DNA from: B75-G9 sp964564905
GTDB lineage: Archaea > Hadarchaeota > Hadarchaeia > Hadarchaeales > Hadarchaeaceae
NCBI GenBank assembly: GCA_964564905.1
Contig: CAZMCI010000010.1
Location: 1-29,323, forward strand
DNA: 29,323 nucleotides
Direction: 5' to 3'
Of this stretch, positions 22,741 to 29,323 are shown in pieces. How positions within the stretch are numbered: the stretch's first letter is position 1; every line of letters begins with the position of its first letter. The notes below the pieces were generated by a model, which saw nothing but the letters and a program-made list of their open reading frames with translations, made no database searches and had not been told where the DNA came from. The position numbers and the translations under genes are program-made.

Positions 22741-23669
22741 TTACGGGCTTGGATTTATTGATTCATCTCCCGGGTTTGAAACAAAACCTAAATGTCTGCC
22801 CCGATATTTCCGAATTTTAGAACATGCGTGACCTAAGCTCAATGCAATGTCTCTAACATCGCTCACTAGATTTTTATTTGCTAGATAAATTTCTGCGCTG
22901 GTGCCATCTATTGTGCCTTCATCTATTATCGCTGCCGCCAAGATTGCCATTTTAGAATCTCGTGAACCGTTGAGGATGGCATCTGGAATTCTAGCGGAGT
23001 GAGTATCAAAAGACTTGCAGTCGTATTCTTTCCTAAATAATCTGGCTAAAAATCGAGGAATGTAAAAACTGTTTGGATCCTTGCTCCTTCTTTTTGTTTC
23101 ACCGATCAAAAATCCGACTTTTTCCTTCAAGCTTTCGTCGAGATGGGGTCTACTTGGCGATAAGTACCCTTATCTCCCGCGCTCACCGAACCGTCGAAAA
23201 TGTGATGTGCGAAAATAGCAGCGAAAACCGGGGTTCTGTTTATGGGGAGTTTAGGTTTGGTAACTTCTCCGCTATTCCCACACTTATAAGCTATGATGTG
23301 AGCCTCGAGTTCACTTTTAGCAACACCTGTTCGCGTGGCTATGTAAAGCAGGAGCCCAAGACGAATATATCCTCCTCTTTTGAGGTTTTTGAAAAATGTA
23401 TTGCCATTTACATATCGAAGAGAGCCCCACATGCTTCACGATAAAACTTCAAAATGTTTGTGTAGTTTTCTAGTGTTTCTTGGGCCTTGTTGAAAACACG
23501 TGTCCTAAAATTGTCATCAATTTTTCACGATGAAGTTCTCCCATCCGGGAATATCCCAAATGTGAATTTCTTTTTCGCTCACATCTGACCCCAAGTATGT
23601 TCACCAAACACGTTCAAGCGAATTTGGGGGGGTCGCCGAAAGTAGTTTTTGCAGCTCTCCTAGTTTCAT
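22741..23669 (-). pseudogene. Broken LAGLIDADG-type protein gene
   Basis: The minus strand from ATG 23669 reads MKLGELQKLLSATPPNSLER, then VW, a TGA at 23603-23601, and continues in the same frame as TYLGSDVSEKEIHIWDIPGW. A frame change then gives DDNFRTRVFNKAQETLENYT and NILKFYREACGALFDM. A further shift enters the frame from 23432 with VFAAIFAHHIFDGSV, a LAGLIDADG-like helix. Near 23150-23170 it shifts again into LDESLKEKVGFLIG and the second such helix, MAILAAAIIDEGTIDG, followed by YLANKNLVSDVRDIALSLG. Lesions number at least four, so it is probably dead. The family is LAGLIDADG proteins with winged helices found free-standing in archaea. Confidence 0.65.
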
Positions 23670-23781
23670 GGCTCAAATCACTCTTTTTGAAAAGAGCAAA
23701 GCTTAATTTTATTAACAAATTGTTTTTTTAGATGACAAATTGAAAATATCCTTTTAGTTTTTCTTTAACCGAACTATTCGC

Positions 23782-23816
23782 TTCGATTTGAACTTTTTTC
23801 TTGTCTTAAAATCGAA
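23782..23816. repeat. Inverted repeat upstream of the tRNA fragment
   Basis: TTCGATTT (from 23782) and AAATCGAA (to 23816) form an 8-bp inverted repeat with an AT-rich loop. It lies directly before the tRNA 3' fragment. Confidence 0.4.
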
Positions 23817-23830
23817 ATGTCCAGCGCTTC

Positions 23831-23855
23831 AGGGGTTCGAATCCCTTTCCCCGCA
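23831..23855 (+). pseudogene. tRNA 3'-end fragment (T-arm and acceptor strand)
   Basis: AGGGG (23831-23835) pairs with CCCTT around the T-loop TTCGAAT, followed by acceptor strand TCCCCGC and discriminator A (23855). No matching GCGGGGA 5' half is seen upstream, where the DNA is AT-rich, so this is not a complete tRNA. The fragment resembles the tRNA-Leu end but differs in the T-arm. It looks like an attachment-site remnant left by an integrated element. Confidence 0.7.
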
Positions 23856-23872
23856 CCTATGTGAAATTTAAG
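23849..23872 (+). repeat. 24-bp repeat, copy at tRNA fragment
   Basis: This copy is identical to the tRNA-Leu end and flank at 1178-1201, in inverted orientation. Similarity on the tRNA side continues into the T-arm with several mismatches, and stops on the other side. See the finding for interpretation. Confidence 0.85.
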
Positions 23873-23930
23873 GATTTCGGTGGCGAGTTCCGCGCCCTTT
23901 TAAGGGCATGCGTCAGATTTAAGTTGGCTG

Positions 23931-24009
23931 GATTTGGGGTCACGGGGCGAAAAAAGCAGGGGTGATGGGCGATGAACCCCAAATCAAACCCCAAATGTCC
24001 GGCATTTGG
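23931..24009. repeat. Nested inverted repeats at the left end of the IS6-like element
   Basis: GATTTGGGGT (23931-23940) is repeated inverted as ACCCCAAATC (23976-23985), and ACCCCAAATG follows at 23988-23997. CCAAATG (23991-23997) also pairs with CATTTGG (24003-24009). These may be the terminal repeat of the element; no matching right end was found. Confidence 0.4.
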
Positions 24010-24884
24010 AGCCCGCTCCTAGAAAAATGGAACCAGCCGCAAGGGCAGACCACGTTACAAGCGCCCGTCTTGCGGCAAGAAATTCGACGGACGGACGGGG
24101 ACGCTTACCACGGACTACACAAGCCAGAGCAGTGCGTCCTGACGGCCACCGTGCTCTACGTCGACTACCCGCTGTCGAGTTATGATGTAGAGGAGATCCT
24201 CGGGCAGTTCGGCGTTGAGGCCTCGGCCCGCCAGCTCGAGCGGTGGCCGGCGCGGTTCGGACCGACGGTAAAGCGCATCCTGGGGAAGTACAGGGTGCGA
24301 TTCTCCAGGGTGTGGCACGTCGACGAGAAGTTCACGCCCCACAAGCGAAGTGCAAGCGCGGGCAGAGGAAGTGGGCGTACCAGATAACCGTGCTCGATCC
24401 AGGGGGCAGCATCGTTGCCAGCTGCCTCCTCTCCGATCGGACCGCGGGGCCGATCAACAAGGGGCTGAGGCAGGCAAAGGAGGCGGCCGGGTTTTCGCCC
24501 GATACGGTCATGACTGACGGATTCAATGCCTATGATCGGGGGTGAATGTGCTGGGCAGGCGGACAAGGCACGTCCGCGCCCATTTTGAGAGAAAAGCTGA
24601 TCCATTACGGTGAAGGCGTTGTCTTGCTCAGCAACAACCGCATCGAGCGCTATCACCCGGAGATAGCAAAGATCCGCTCCATGCGGGGCGTGAAGAACCC
24701 AGAGCGAGAGGATCAATTTTTCCAGGTGTACAACTTCATGCACAATTTCTTCAGAAAAGGCAGGCTGAAGCGGATTTTAGGCTGGCCCGGCCTGAAGCTG
24801 AGCTGGGAAGACCGGCGAGGATGTTTTATCTGGCAAGGGATCTCTGAAACAGCATCCAGCCACCGAGCGCGGGTTGGGAAATAA
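23986..24884 (+). pseudogene. IS6-like DDE transposase, multiply broken
   Basis: Pieces of one transposase are scattered over three frames. A zinc ribbon reads KCPAFGARS, stop, KNGTSRKGRPRYKRPSCGKK. The next frame gives YDVEEILGQFGVEASARQLE and FSRVWHVDEKFTPHK with the first catalytic Asp. A third gives KWAYQITVLDPGGSIVASCL, MTDGFNAYDRG (second Asp) and, after another shift, VLGRRTRHVRAHFERK, then VVLLSNNRIERYH with the Glu. At least four frameshifts and two stops make it inactive. The catalytic D-D-E positions can still be recognised. It stands next to the tRNA fragment and shows that this stretch is an insertion hotspot. Confidence 0.8.
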
Positions 24885-25024
24885 AAGAGACCTCCTGGTA
24901 TCCGATTTTTACCCTTAACTGGTCGCAGAACCTAAAGGAGGAGAGATAAAAAGAAAAGCGGAAGGTGGAGCTAGCGGAGAATTCACGTAGATGAACAGCA
25001 TCTTTTTAAATATTGCGAAAAGCA

Positions 25025-25067
25025 TATAAAACCCCAGAAAGAACTATATTTAAATTTTTTGGAGGAG
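25025..25067 (+). promoter_or_regulatory. gar1-tfb promoter and SD
   Basis: TATAAA at 25025-25030 would place transcription near 25052. A second AT-rich stretch lies at 25045-25060. GGAGGAG (25061-25067) is an SD 5 bases before TTG 25073. An ATG at 25068 gives a two-codon frame only and is ignored. Confidence 0.6.
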
Positions 25068-25072
25068 ATGGT

Positions 25073-25357
25073 TTGAGCATCAGGGGAAAAGCCCTACATG
25101 TGGGTTCCCGGGGGCTTGTGGCCAAAACAGCTCGAGCCCCAAAATTAGGTCAGCCGGTCTTAGATTCAAGGAAGAAGCGTATAGGTAACGTTTCCGACGT
25201 TTTTGGACCAGTAAAATCCCCGTATATTGTGATAAAGCCAGCTTCAGGTATTTCAAAAACACAGCTCGAGGGGCTCGCCAATTCCGACATATATATGGGG
25301 GAGGAACATGGAAAGGGTCGCAAGACAAAAAACATGCCCAGAATGCGGAAGCACTAA
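25073..25357 (+). CDS. gar1: H/ACA ribonucleoprotein protein Gar1
   Basis: Gar1 belongs to the H/ACA guide RNP that makes pseudouridine in rRNA. The beta-barrel core is seen as GKALHVGSRGLVAKTARAPK, LGQPVLDSRKKRIGNVSDVF and GPVKSPYIVIKP, followed by a basic tail. TTG 25073 with a strong SD is chosen; the longer frame to 25013 adds only a non-conserved leader. The 94-residue length is normal. Its end overlaps the tfb start by 50 bases, an arrangement I recall for the conserved archaeal gar1-tfb pair. Confidence 0.9.
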   Translation: MSIRGKALHVGSRGLVAKTARAPKLGQPVLDSRKKRIGNVSDVFGPVKSPYIVIKPASGISKTQLEGLANSDIYMGEEHGKGRKTKNMPRMRKH

Positions 25358-27773
25358 GCTCGTGCGCGACTATGAACGCGCTGAGCTGGTATGCGCCGAG
25401 TGCGGTTTCGTCATCCACGATAAGATAATGGACATGGGGCCTGAATGGCGTGCCTTCGATCAAGAGCAGCGTGACCGCAGGGGAAGGGTTGGAGCGCCCA
25501 TGACGCTAAGCGTTGACTATTCCGAACCGATTATTGTGGAAAAAAATGGAGATATAGAAGTTCTCCCAATAGGGAAGTTTGTTGATACGCTCATCCGAAC
25601 GTCTTCAGAAGTCAAAAAGGAGGGAATAGTCGAGTGGGCAAACGTGGAAAAGCTTGGATATCGCGTCGTCGCGTTTGATAAAAACTATAAGATAGACTTC
25701 AGACCCATGACCCATGTTTACAGGCATGAACTTTACGAGAATATTTACCAAGTTGAATTGGAGGGCGAGAGAAAAATTCTAGTTACTGGTGCACACAGCC
25801 TCTACACAGTGAATGAAGACTTTGAAGTGGTGCACGTAAAGGTTGAGGAGTTGAAGCAGGGAGATTTCATCGTTGCGCCAAAGTGGATTCCAACGATAGA
25901 AAAGCAAGTGAGGGAAATAAATCTCATAGAAGAATTTTTAAAGTTGCCTTCACAAGAAATTGAAGATCTATACCTCCGCCACGTGAACAAAGAGGTATTT
26001 GACGAACTGAAAGGAAACGGTGTTCCAGCGAATTTGCTGAAAAGTTGGAGATCATACCGCATTCTTCCACTCTCTCTCGCTGATAAATTTGATGGAAATA
26101 TTGGCTCAAATATAACAATATCAGTTCACGGCGGGAAAAGCGAGATTCCCAGCAAGATAGAAGTAGATGAGAGATTGTGTAAATTGCTTGGATATTACGT
26201 TAGTGAAGGTTGGGTGAGTCCAGATAAAAGTGCTGTGGGCTTCTCCTTTGGGGCCCACGAGGAAAACTATGTAAAAGAAGTGCAAGAACTTCTTCGCTCA
26301 CTTTTTAGGCTTGAACCAACCACACGTTTTGCCAACCAGATCCACTCCTCCCTCCAAGTGTGCGTGTTTAACAAAGCTCTAGTGAAATTTTTAACACACG
26401 TCTTAAAAGCTGGTAAAAACTCAAGAGAGAAAAGAGTTCCGCCTATTCTCTTTTCACTTCCAGCTGAATTGAAGGTCGCATTTTTGCAAGCTTACGTTTG
26501 TGGTGACGGTTGTATGTACACGAAGGACGAGAAAAAGCCATACTGGAGGCCAGTAACTCAACTGTCAACCATATCGACTAATAAAGCGTTAAGCATCGAT
26601 GTCTTGACACTATACTCTCAACTGGGGATATACGCAGGTTACCACGAACAAGAAATCCCGGGACATGAAATTCGACCGACTGGCCAGTTTGTTAATGAAT
26701 ACTCCAGCACCGGGACCCGTCTTACAAACCCTGATAGCATAGCTGCTCTAGGGTTTTTCCGTGAATTACCTCGGCGGAAGAGAAAAGGCGCGATTGAAAA
26801 TTTCATACCAGCCCCGATTAAATACAGAAAAATCTGGAAGTGTAGAAAAAGAATAAGAATTAACAGAGAACTGGCGATCAAAATAGCGAAGAAATTTAAC
26901 GACCAAAAATTACTGAAACTGGCAAACGCGCCCTTTGTTTTCCTCCGTGTGAAAGAGGTGAAAAAAGTAGCACCGACATCTGAGTATGCGTATGACATAT
27001 CCGTTCCAGGTTGTGAGAATTTTTTAATCGCTGGAAAGTGTTTCGCTTCAAATACAATCCACGACAAAGGCTTATCCACGATGATTGACTGGCGTGACCG
27101 TGACTCACACGGAAAGGACCTGACCCCGAAGCGCAGAGCTCAGATCTACAGGCTCAGGAAATGGCAGCGAAGGATCAGGGTGTCCGACGCGACCGAACGA
27201 AATCTGGCATTCGCGCTATCCGAGATCGATCGGATGGCATCGCATCTGGCCCTCCCACGAAACGTCAGGGAGGCCGCCTCGCTGATATACCGAAAGGCCG
27301 TAGAGGAGCGGTTGATTCGAGGGAGGTCCATAGAAGGGGTGGCGGCGGCGGCGCTGTATGCTGCCTGCAGAGAATGCAAAGTCCCGAGGACGCTTGATGA
27401 AATCGCCGACGTCTCACGAGTGGGCAAAAAGGAGATAGGACGAAGTTACAGGTTCATCGCGAGAGAGCTGTTAATTCATCTCCGCCCAACGAGCCCCGTG
27501 GATTACATCCCGCGTTTCGGCTCGGAACTCGGTCTCAGCGGTGAGGTACAGTCCAAAGCCATCGAGCTGTTAAAGGAGGCGACGAAGAAGGGACTGACAT
27601 CTGGACGGGGGCCGACCGGGGTCGCGGCCGCGGCCATCTATATCGCCAGCGTCCTCTGCGGGGAGCGGCGGACTCAACGGGATGTGGCGGATGTTGCGAG
27701 GGTGACGGAAGTTACCGTGAGAAACAGGTATAAGGAGTTATGTGAGAAGCTTGGACTGGACGTTGAATTGTAA
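25308..27773 (+). CDS. tfb: Transcription factor B (TFB/TFIIB) containing an intein
   Basis: TFB recruits RNA polymerase to TBP-bound promoters. The N-terminal zinc ribbon is KTCPECGSTKLVRDYERAEL plus VCAECGF (residues about 9-34). The B-reader part is GPEWRAFDQEQRDRRGRVGA. After residue 67 (MTL) an intein of 515 residues begins, and the TFB resumes at residue 583 with TIHDKGLSTMIDWRDRDSHG. Two cyclin repeats follow, with RSIEGVAAAALYAACRECKV and PTGVAAAAIYIASVLCGERR. The joined product is 306 residues, normal TFB length. ATG 25308 lies inside the end of gar1. Confidence 0.97.
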   Translation: MERVARQKTCPECGSTKLVRDYERAELVCAECGFVIHDKIMDMGPEWRAFDQEQRDRRGRVGAPMTLSVDYSEPIIVEKNGDIEVLPIGKFVDTLIRTSSEVKKEGIVEWANVEKLGYRVVAFDKNYKIDFRPMTHVYRHELYENIYQVELEGERKILVTGAHSLYTVNEDFEVVHVKVEELKQGDFIVAPKWIPTIEKQVREINLIEEFLKLPSQEIEDLYLRHVNKEVFDELKGNGVPANLLKSWRSYRILPLSLADKFDGNIGSNITISVHGGKSEIPSKIEVDERLCKLLGYYVSEGWVSPDKSAVGFSFGAHEENYVKEVQELLRSLFRLEPTTRFANQIHSSLQVCVFNKALVKFLTHVLKAGKNSREKRVPPILFSLPAELKVAFLQAYVCGDGCMYTKDEKKPYWRPVTQLSTISTNKALSIDVLTLYSQLGIYAGYHEQEIPGHEIRPTGQFVNEYSSTGTRLTNPDSIAALGFFRELPRRKRKGAIENFIPAPIKYRKIWKCRKRIRINRELAIKIAKKFNDQKLLKLANAPFVFLRVKEVKKVAPTSEYAYDISVPGCENFLIAGKCFASNTIHDKGLSTMIDWRDRDSHGKDLTPKRRAQIYRLRKWQRRIRVSDATERNLAFALSEIDRMASHLALPRNVREAASLIYRKAVEERLIRGRSIEGVAAAALYAACRECKVPRTLDEIADVSRVGKKEIGRSYRFIARELLIHLRPTSPVDYIPRFGSELGLSGEVQSKAIELLKEATKKGLTSGRGPTGVAAAAIYIASVLCGERRTQRDVADVARVTEVTVRNRYKELCEKLGLDVEL
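25509..27053 (+). mobile_element. Intein with LAGLIDADG homing endonuclease in TFB
   Basis: The intein runs from Ser68 (SVDYSEPIIVEKNGDIEVLP) to Asn582 of the precursor. It splices between MTL and TIHDKG, with Thr as the +1 residue. The C-terminal splicing block reads AYDISVPGCENFLIAGKCFA followed by SN. Between the blocks is a two-motif endonuclease: LLGYYVSEGW and FLQAYVCGDGCM, each with its acidic residue. DNA here is more AT-rich than the flanking TFB, consistent with recent spread. The penultimate residue is Ser instead of the usual His. Ser, not Cys, is residue 1. Splicing is predicted, not shown. Confidence 0.9.
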
Positions 27774-27818
27774 AATTGTTTTTTTATAAATAACCTCTGC
27801 ACAAAGACCCGATGGGCT
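27774..27818 (+). promoter_or_regulatory. tfb end and promoter of the LAGLIDADG gene
   Basis: The T-run TGTTTTTTTATAAAT after the tfb stop could terminate tfb. TATAAA at 27785-27790 would start a transcript near 27812-27815, only a few bases before ATG 27819, so the downstream gene may be almost leaderless. Confidence 0.5.
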
Positions 27819-28883
27819 ATGGCTTACAGAAAGAAAAACATTTACATTGATTTAAGCACATTGGGACAAATGAAAACATCTGCAGATAGAAAAGTAATCC
27901 TAGAAATTAGAGAAAGAAAAATTGAGGCATATACTCAATCACTTGAGCCCCATCACGGTAGCAATTCTAAGCGCATAGCACTTAATCGGAGAATAAAACT
28001 CGATGAATTATTTTTTGAAGGACTCGGTTTATGGGTTGGTGAAGGCGCGAAAGATAAAGGCCTATATTTTGGAAATTCTAGCCCAGAACTCCTTTTACAT
28101 TTCTTGAAGTTTGTAGAAGAAAAACTTGGAATTAACAGACAAAATTTTAAAGTTACTTTGAATGTCTCCCCTACAAGAGATGCTGAAGCAACAAAGAATA
28201 AATGGTCAAAAATATTACAAATTCCACCTAAAAATTTCACCCGGATATGCATGGATCCGAGAATTTCACGGGAATACGCACAAATCTACTTTAACGGCAT
28301 AGTTCTGGTTGAAGTGATGAAAACTTTACAAAAGAAGTTGAAACCAGAGATTTCATCTATCAAAGAGTTTGCCATCCCTTTTCTGAGGGGAATGTTCGCA
28401 GCTGAAGGACAAGTAGCGTTTAGGAAAAATGGTGCTTTCCACATTACCTTCTCTTCGGCGAACCTTGAGTTGGTCTCATTCCTTAAGAAATCCCTTCACT
28501 CAATCGATATAGCTTCTGGAAAATACATGCCTCAAAACAGAAAATTTCCCATCTACGGCTACAGAAACCTCAGGCGGTTCAAAGAGTTCGGCATCCACAT
28601 CCTTCATCCAGAAAAACGTATCAAGTTTGAGCAAGGGTTCTCAGCGTATAAACGAATAAATGTCCTTCACGGCGAGGAGGCCCGGGCACTCATCCTGCAG
28701 CGGCTCGCCTCCGGCCCGAAGACCTACGACGACCTCGCGGCTGCCCTAGGCAAGGCCCGCACGACGATACAGGCGCATCACATCCCGATCCTGGAAAAGC
28801 GAGGCCTGGTGAAACGTGTCGGAAAACGGGGGCAAGCGTGGATGTGGGTGCTTGCGGAACCAAAACACCTAGCGCCGCTCTAA
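27819..28883 (+). CDS. LAGLIDADG-type protein with C-terminal winged helix
   Basis: This 354-residue protein has two LAGLIDADG-like helices: FEGLGLWVGEGAK at about residues 70-80 and FLRGMFAAEGQVAF at about 190-200. A C-terminal winged helix reads ALILQRLASGPKTYDDLAAA, then LGKARTTIQAHHIPILEKRG and LVKRVGKRGQAWMWVLAE. The first ~280 residues are encoded by AT-rich DNA and the last ~70 by GC-rich DNA, changing near 28670. It could be a free homing endonuclease or a regulator evolved from one, like the WhiA family. It follows the intein-bearing tfb by 45 bases. Acidic residues remain in both helices. Confidence 0.75.
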   Translation: MAYRKKNIYIDLSTLGQMKTSADRKVILEIRERKIEAYTQSLEPHHGSNSKRIALNRRIKLDELFFEGLGLWVGEGAKDKGLYFGNSSPELLLHFLKFVEEKLGINRQNFKVTLNVSPTRDAEATKNKWSKILQIPPKNFTRICMDPRISREYAQIYFNGIVLVEVMKTLQKKLKPEISSIKEFAIPFLRGMFAAEGQVAFRKNGAFHITFSSANLELVSFLKKSLHSIDIASGKYMPQNRKFPIYGYRNLRRFKEFGIHILHPEKRIKFEQGFSAYKRINVLHGEEARALILQRLASGPKTYDDLAAALGKARTTIQAHHIPILEKRGLVKRVGKRGQAWMWVLAEPKHLAPL

Positions 28884-28917
28884 CGAAAATTCCACGACAC
28901 CCGTCAGAACCCAACTC

Positions 28918-28925
28918 TTTTATAT
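28918..28925 (+). promoter_or_regulatory. TATA box for the GNAT gene
   Basis: TTTTATAT lies about 28-35 bases before ATG 28953, implying a leader of only a few bases. Confidence 0.5.
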
Positions 28926-28952
28926 CACCTCCAACAGAGTCCCTCGATTACC

Positions 28953-29264
28953 ATGCAGATAGAACATTCAAAAAACAACGGCGCGCACCGATACGAGTGC
29001 TGGGATGACTATGGGTGCTCGATCGTAGGGAGCGCGGTGGTCATTGAACAAGAAGACCACGTATACCTGAAGGACATAAATGTCAGTTCATATTACAGAG
29101 GGCGAGGTATCGGAACCAGGCTTCTAAATCGAGTCATAGTTGATTTCAAAAAGAAGCCAATAATGGCAGACGTGTTTGAGGCCCGTCTTCCTTGGTACAG
29201 GCGACATGGATTTGAACCCATAGGAAGGACGGACAACTTGATCAAAATCATCAGGCCATCTTGA
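28953..29264 (+). CDS. Small GNAT-family acetyltransferase
   Basis: The protein has 103 residues. The acetyl-CoA pyrophosphate-binding motif is VSSYYRGRGIGTRLLNRVI (R-G-x-G-I-G-T-x-L pattern), preceded by a strand, HVYLKDINVS, and followed by ARLPWYRRHGFEPIGRTDNL with the usual W/F-Y-x-x-x-G-F-x-x-x-G end. It lacks the longer N-terminus of RimI-like enzymes, so it may be a minimal or unusual GNAT. The target is unknown. The remaining 59 bases of the window (29265-29323) show no gene. Confidence 0.8.
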   Translation: MQIEHSKNNGAHRYECWDDYGCSIVGSAVVIEQEDHVYLKDINVSSYYRGRGIGTRLLNRVIVDFKKKPIMADVFEARLPWYRRHGFEPIGRTDNLIKIIRPS

Positions 29265-29323
29265 ATTTTAAAGGTAACAACTTTCTTAAACAGGCTTTTC
29301 CGAGATTTCTCGGGGTCGTGGGG

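Noticed and set aside
23500..23600. Intein C-terminal block (EIHIWDIPGWENFIV resembles block F)
   Set aside because: No His/Ser-Asn splice end follows, and the segment fits better as part of the broken LAGLIDADG-type gene starting at 23669.
23790..23855. 3' half of a split or trans-spliced tRNA
   Set aside because: Upstream bases do not give an anticodon loop with T at position 33 and a matching stem. A fragment at an integration site explains the shared flank better.
1..29323. CRISPR array or defence island
   Set aside because: No regularly spaced direct repeats or cas-type genes were seen; the accessory content is transposase remnants and LAGLIDADG-type genes.

Overview
The window is archaeal chromosomal DNA, probably from a thermophile, and is a draft assembly with a 10-N gap at 9290-9299 and a 100-N gap at 18037-18136. 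The archaeal calls are aEF-2 with its diphthamide site, TFB, Gar1, NAC, two deoxyhypusine synthase homologues, Taw2 (wyosine pathway), a cis-prenyltransferase of archaeal type and DUF1512. TATA boxes about 25 bases before starts, with Shine-Dalgarno (SD) or leaderless starts, fit. GC-rich structured RNAs in a moderate-GC background suggest a thermophile. I cannot place the lineage from sequence alone.

Layout. 1-1280: the end of an AAA ATPase gene, a likely IS110-type transposase start remnant and tRNA-Leu(CAG). 1361-7182: DUF1512, fusA (aEF-2), ksgA, a SWIM zinc-finger gene, endonuclease III and a small membrane protein. 7196-10053: acetyl-CoA synthetase, a GC-rich structured RNA candidate containing the first gap, and an HD phosphohydrolase. 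10114-12111: tandem deoxyhypusine synthase homologues. 12354-17942: an EF-Tu domain-2-like protein, uppS, a purine/methylthioinosine phosphorylase, a small zinc ribbon, a TrkA-N/DHH phosphoesterase, taw2, a PUA protein and nac. 17945-22171: pabC (broken by the second gap), pabB, DUF2905, a B3/B4 protein, AAG glycosylase and 5-formyl-THF cyclo-ligase.

22172-25000 is an accessory island: two small overlapping winged-helix genes, a LAGLIDADG-type gene broken by nonsense and frameshift lesions, a tRNA 3' fragment whose end and flank exactly repeat those of tRNA-Leu 22.6 kb away in inverted orientation, and a shattered IS6-like transposase. After it come gar1 and tfb. tfb carries a 515-residue intein with an intact-looking LAGLIDADG endonuclease, and is followed by a free-standing LAGLIDADG/winged-helix gene and a small GNAT acetyltransferase.

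Functionally the core genes are translation and RNA maturation (aEF-2, KsgA, DHS, NAC, Taw2, PUA, Gar1), transcription (TFB, zinc ribbon), DNA repair (Nth, AAG), one-carbon cofactor synthesis (PabB, PabC, cyclo-ligase), acetate activation and methylthio-purine salvage. The most unusual features are the divergent second DHS, the RNA candidate, the tRNA-end inverted repeat, the phosphorylase lacking a standard start codon, the His-for-Cys swap in the Nth iron-sulfur motif, and three LAGLIDADG-type genes within about 6 kb.
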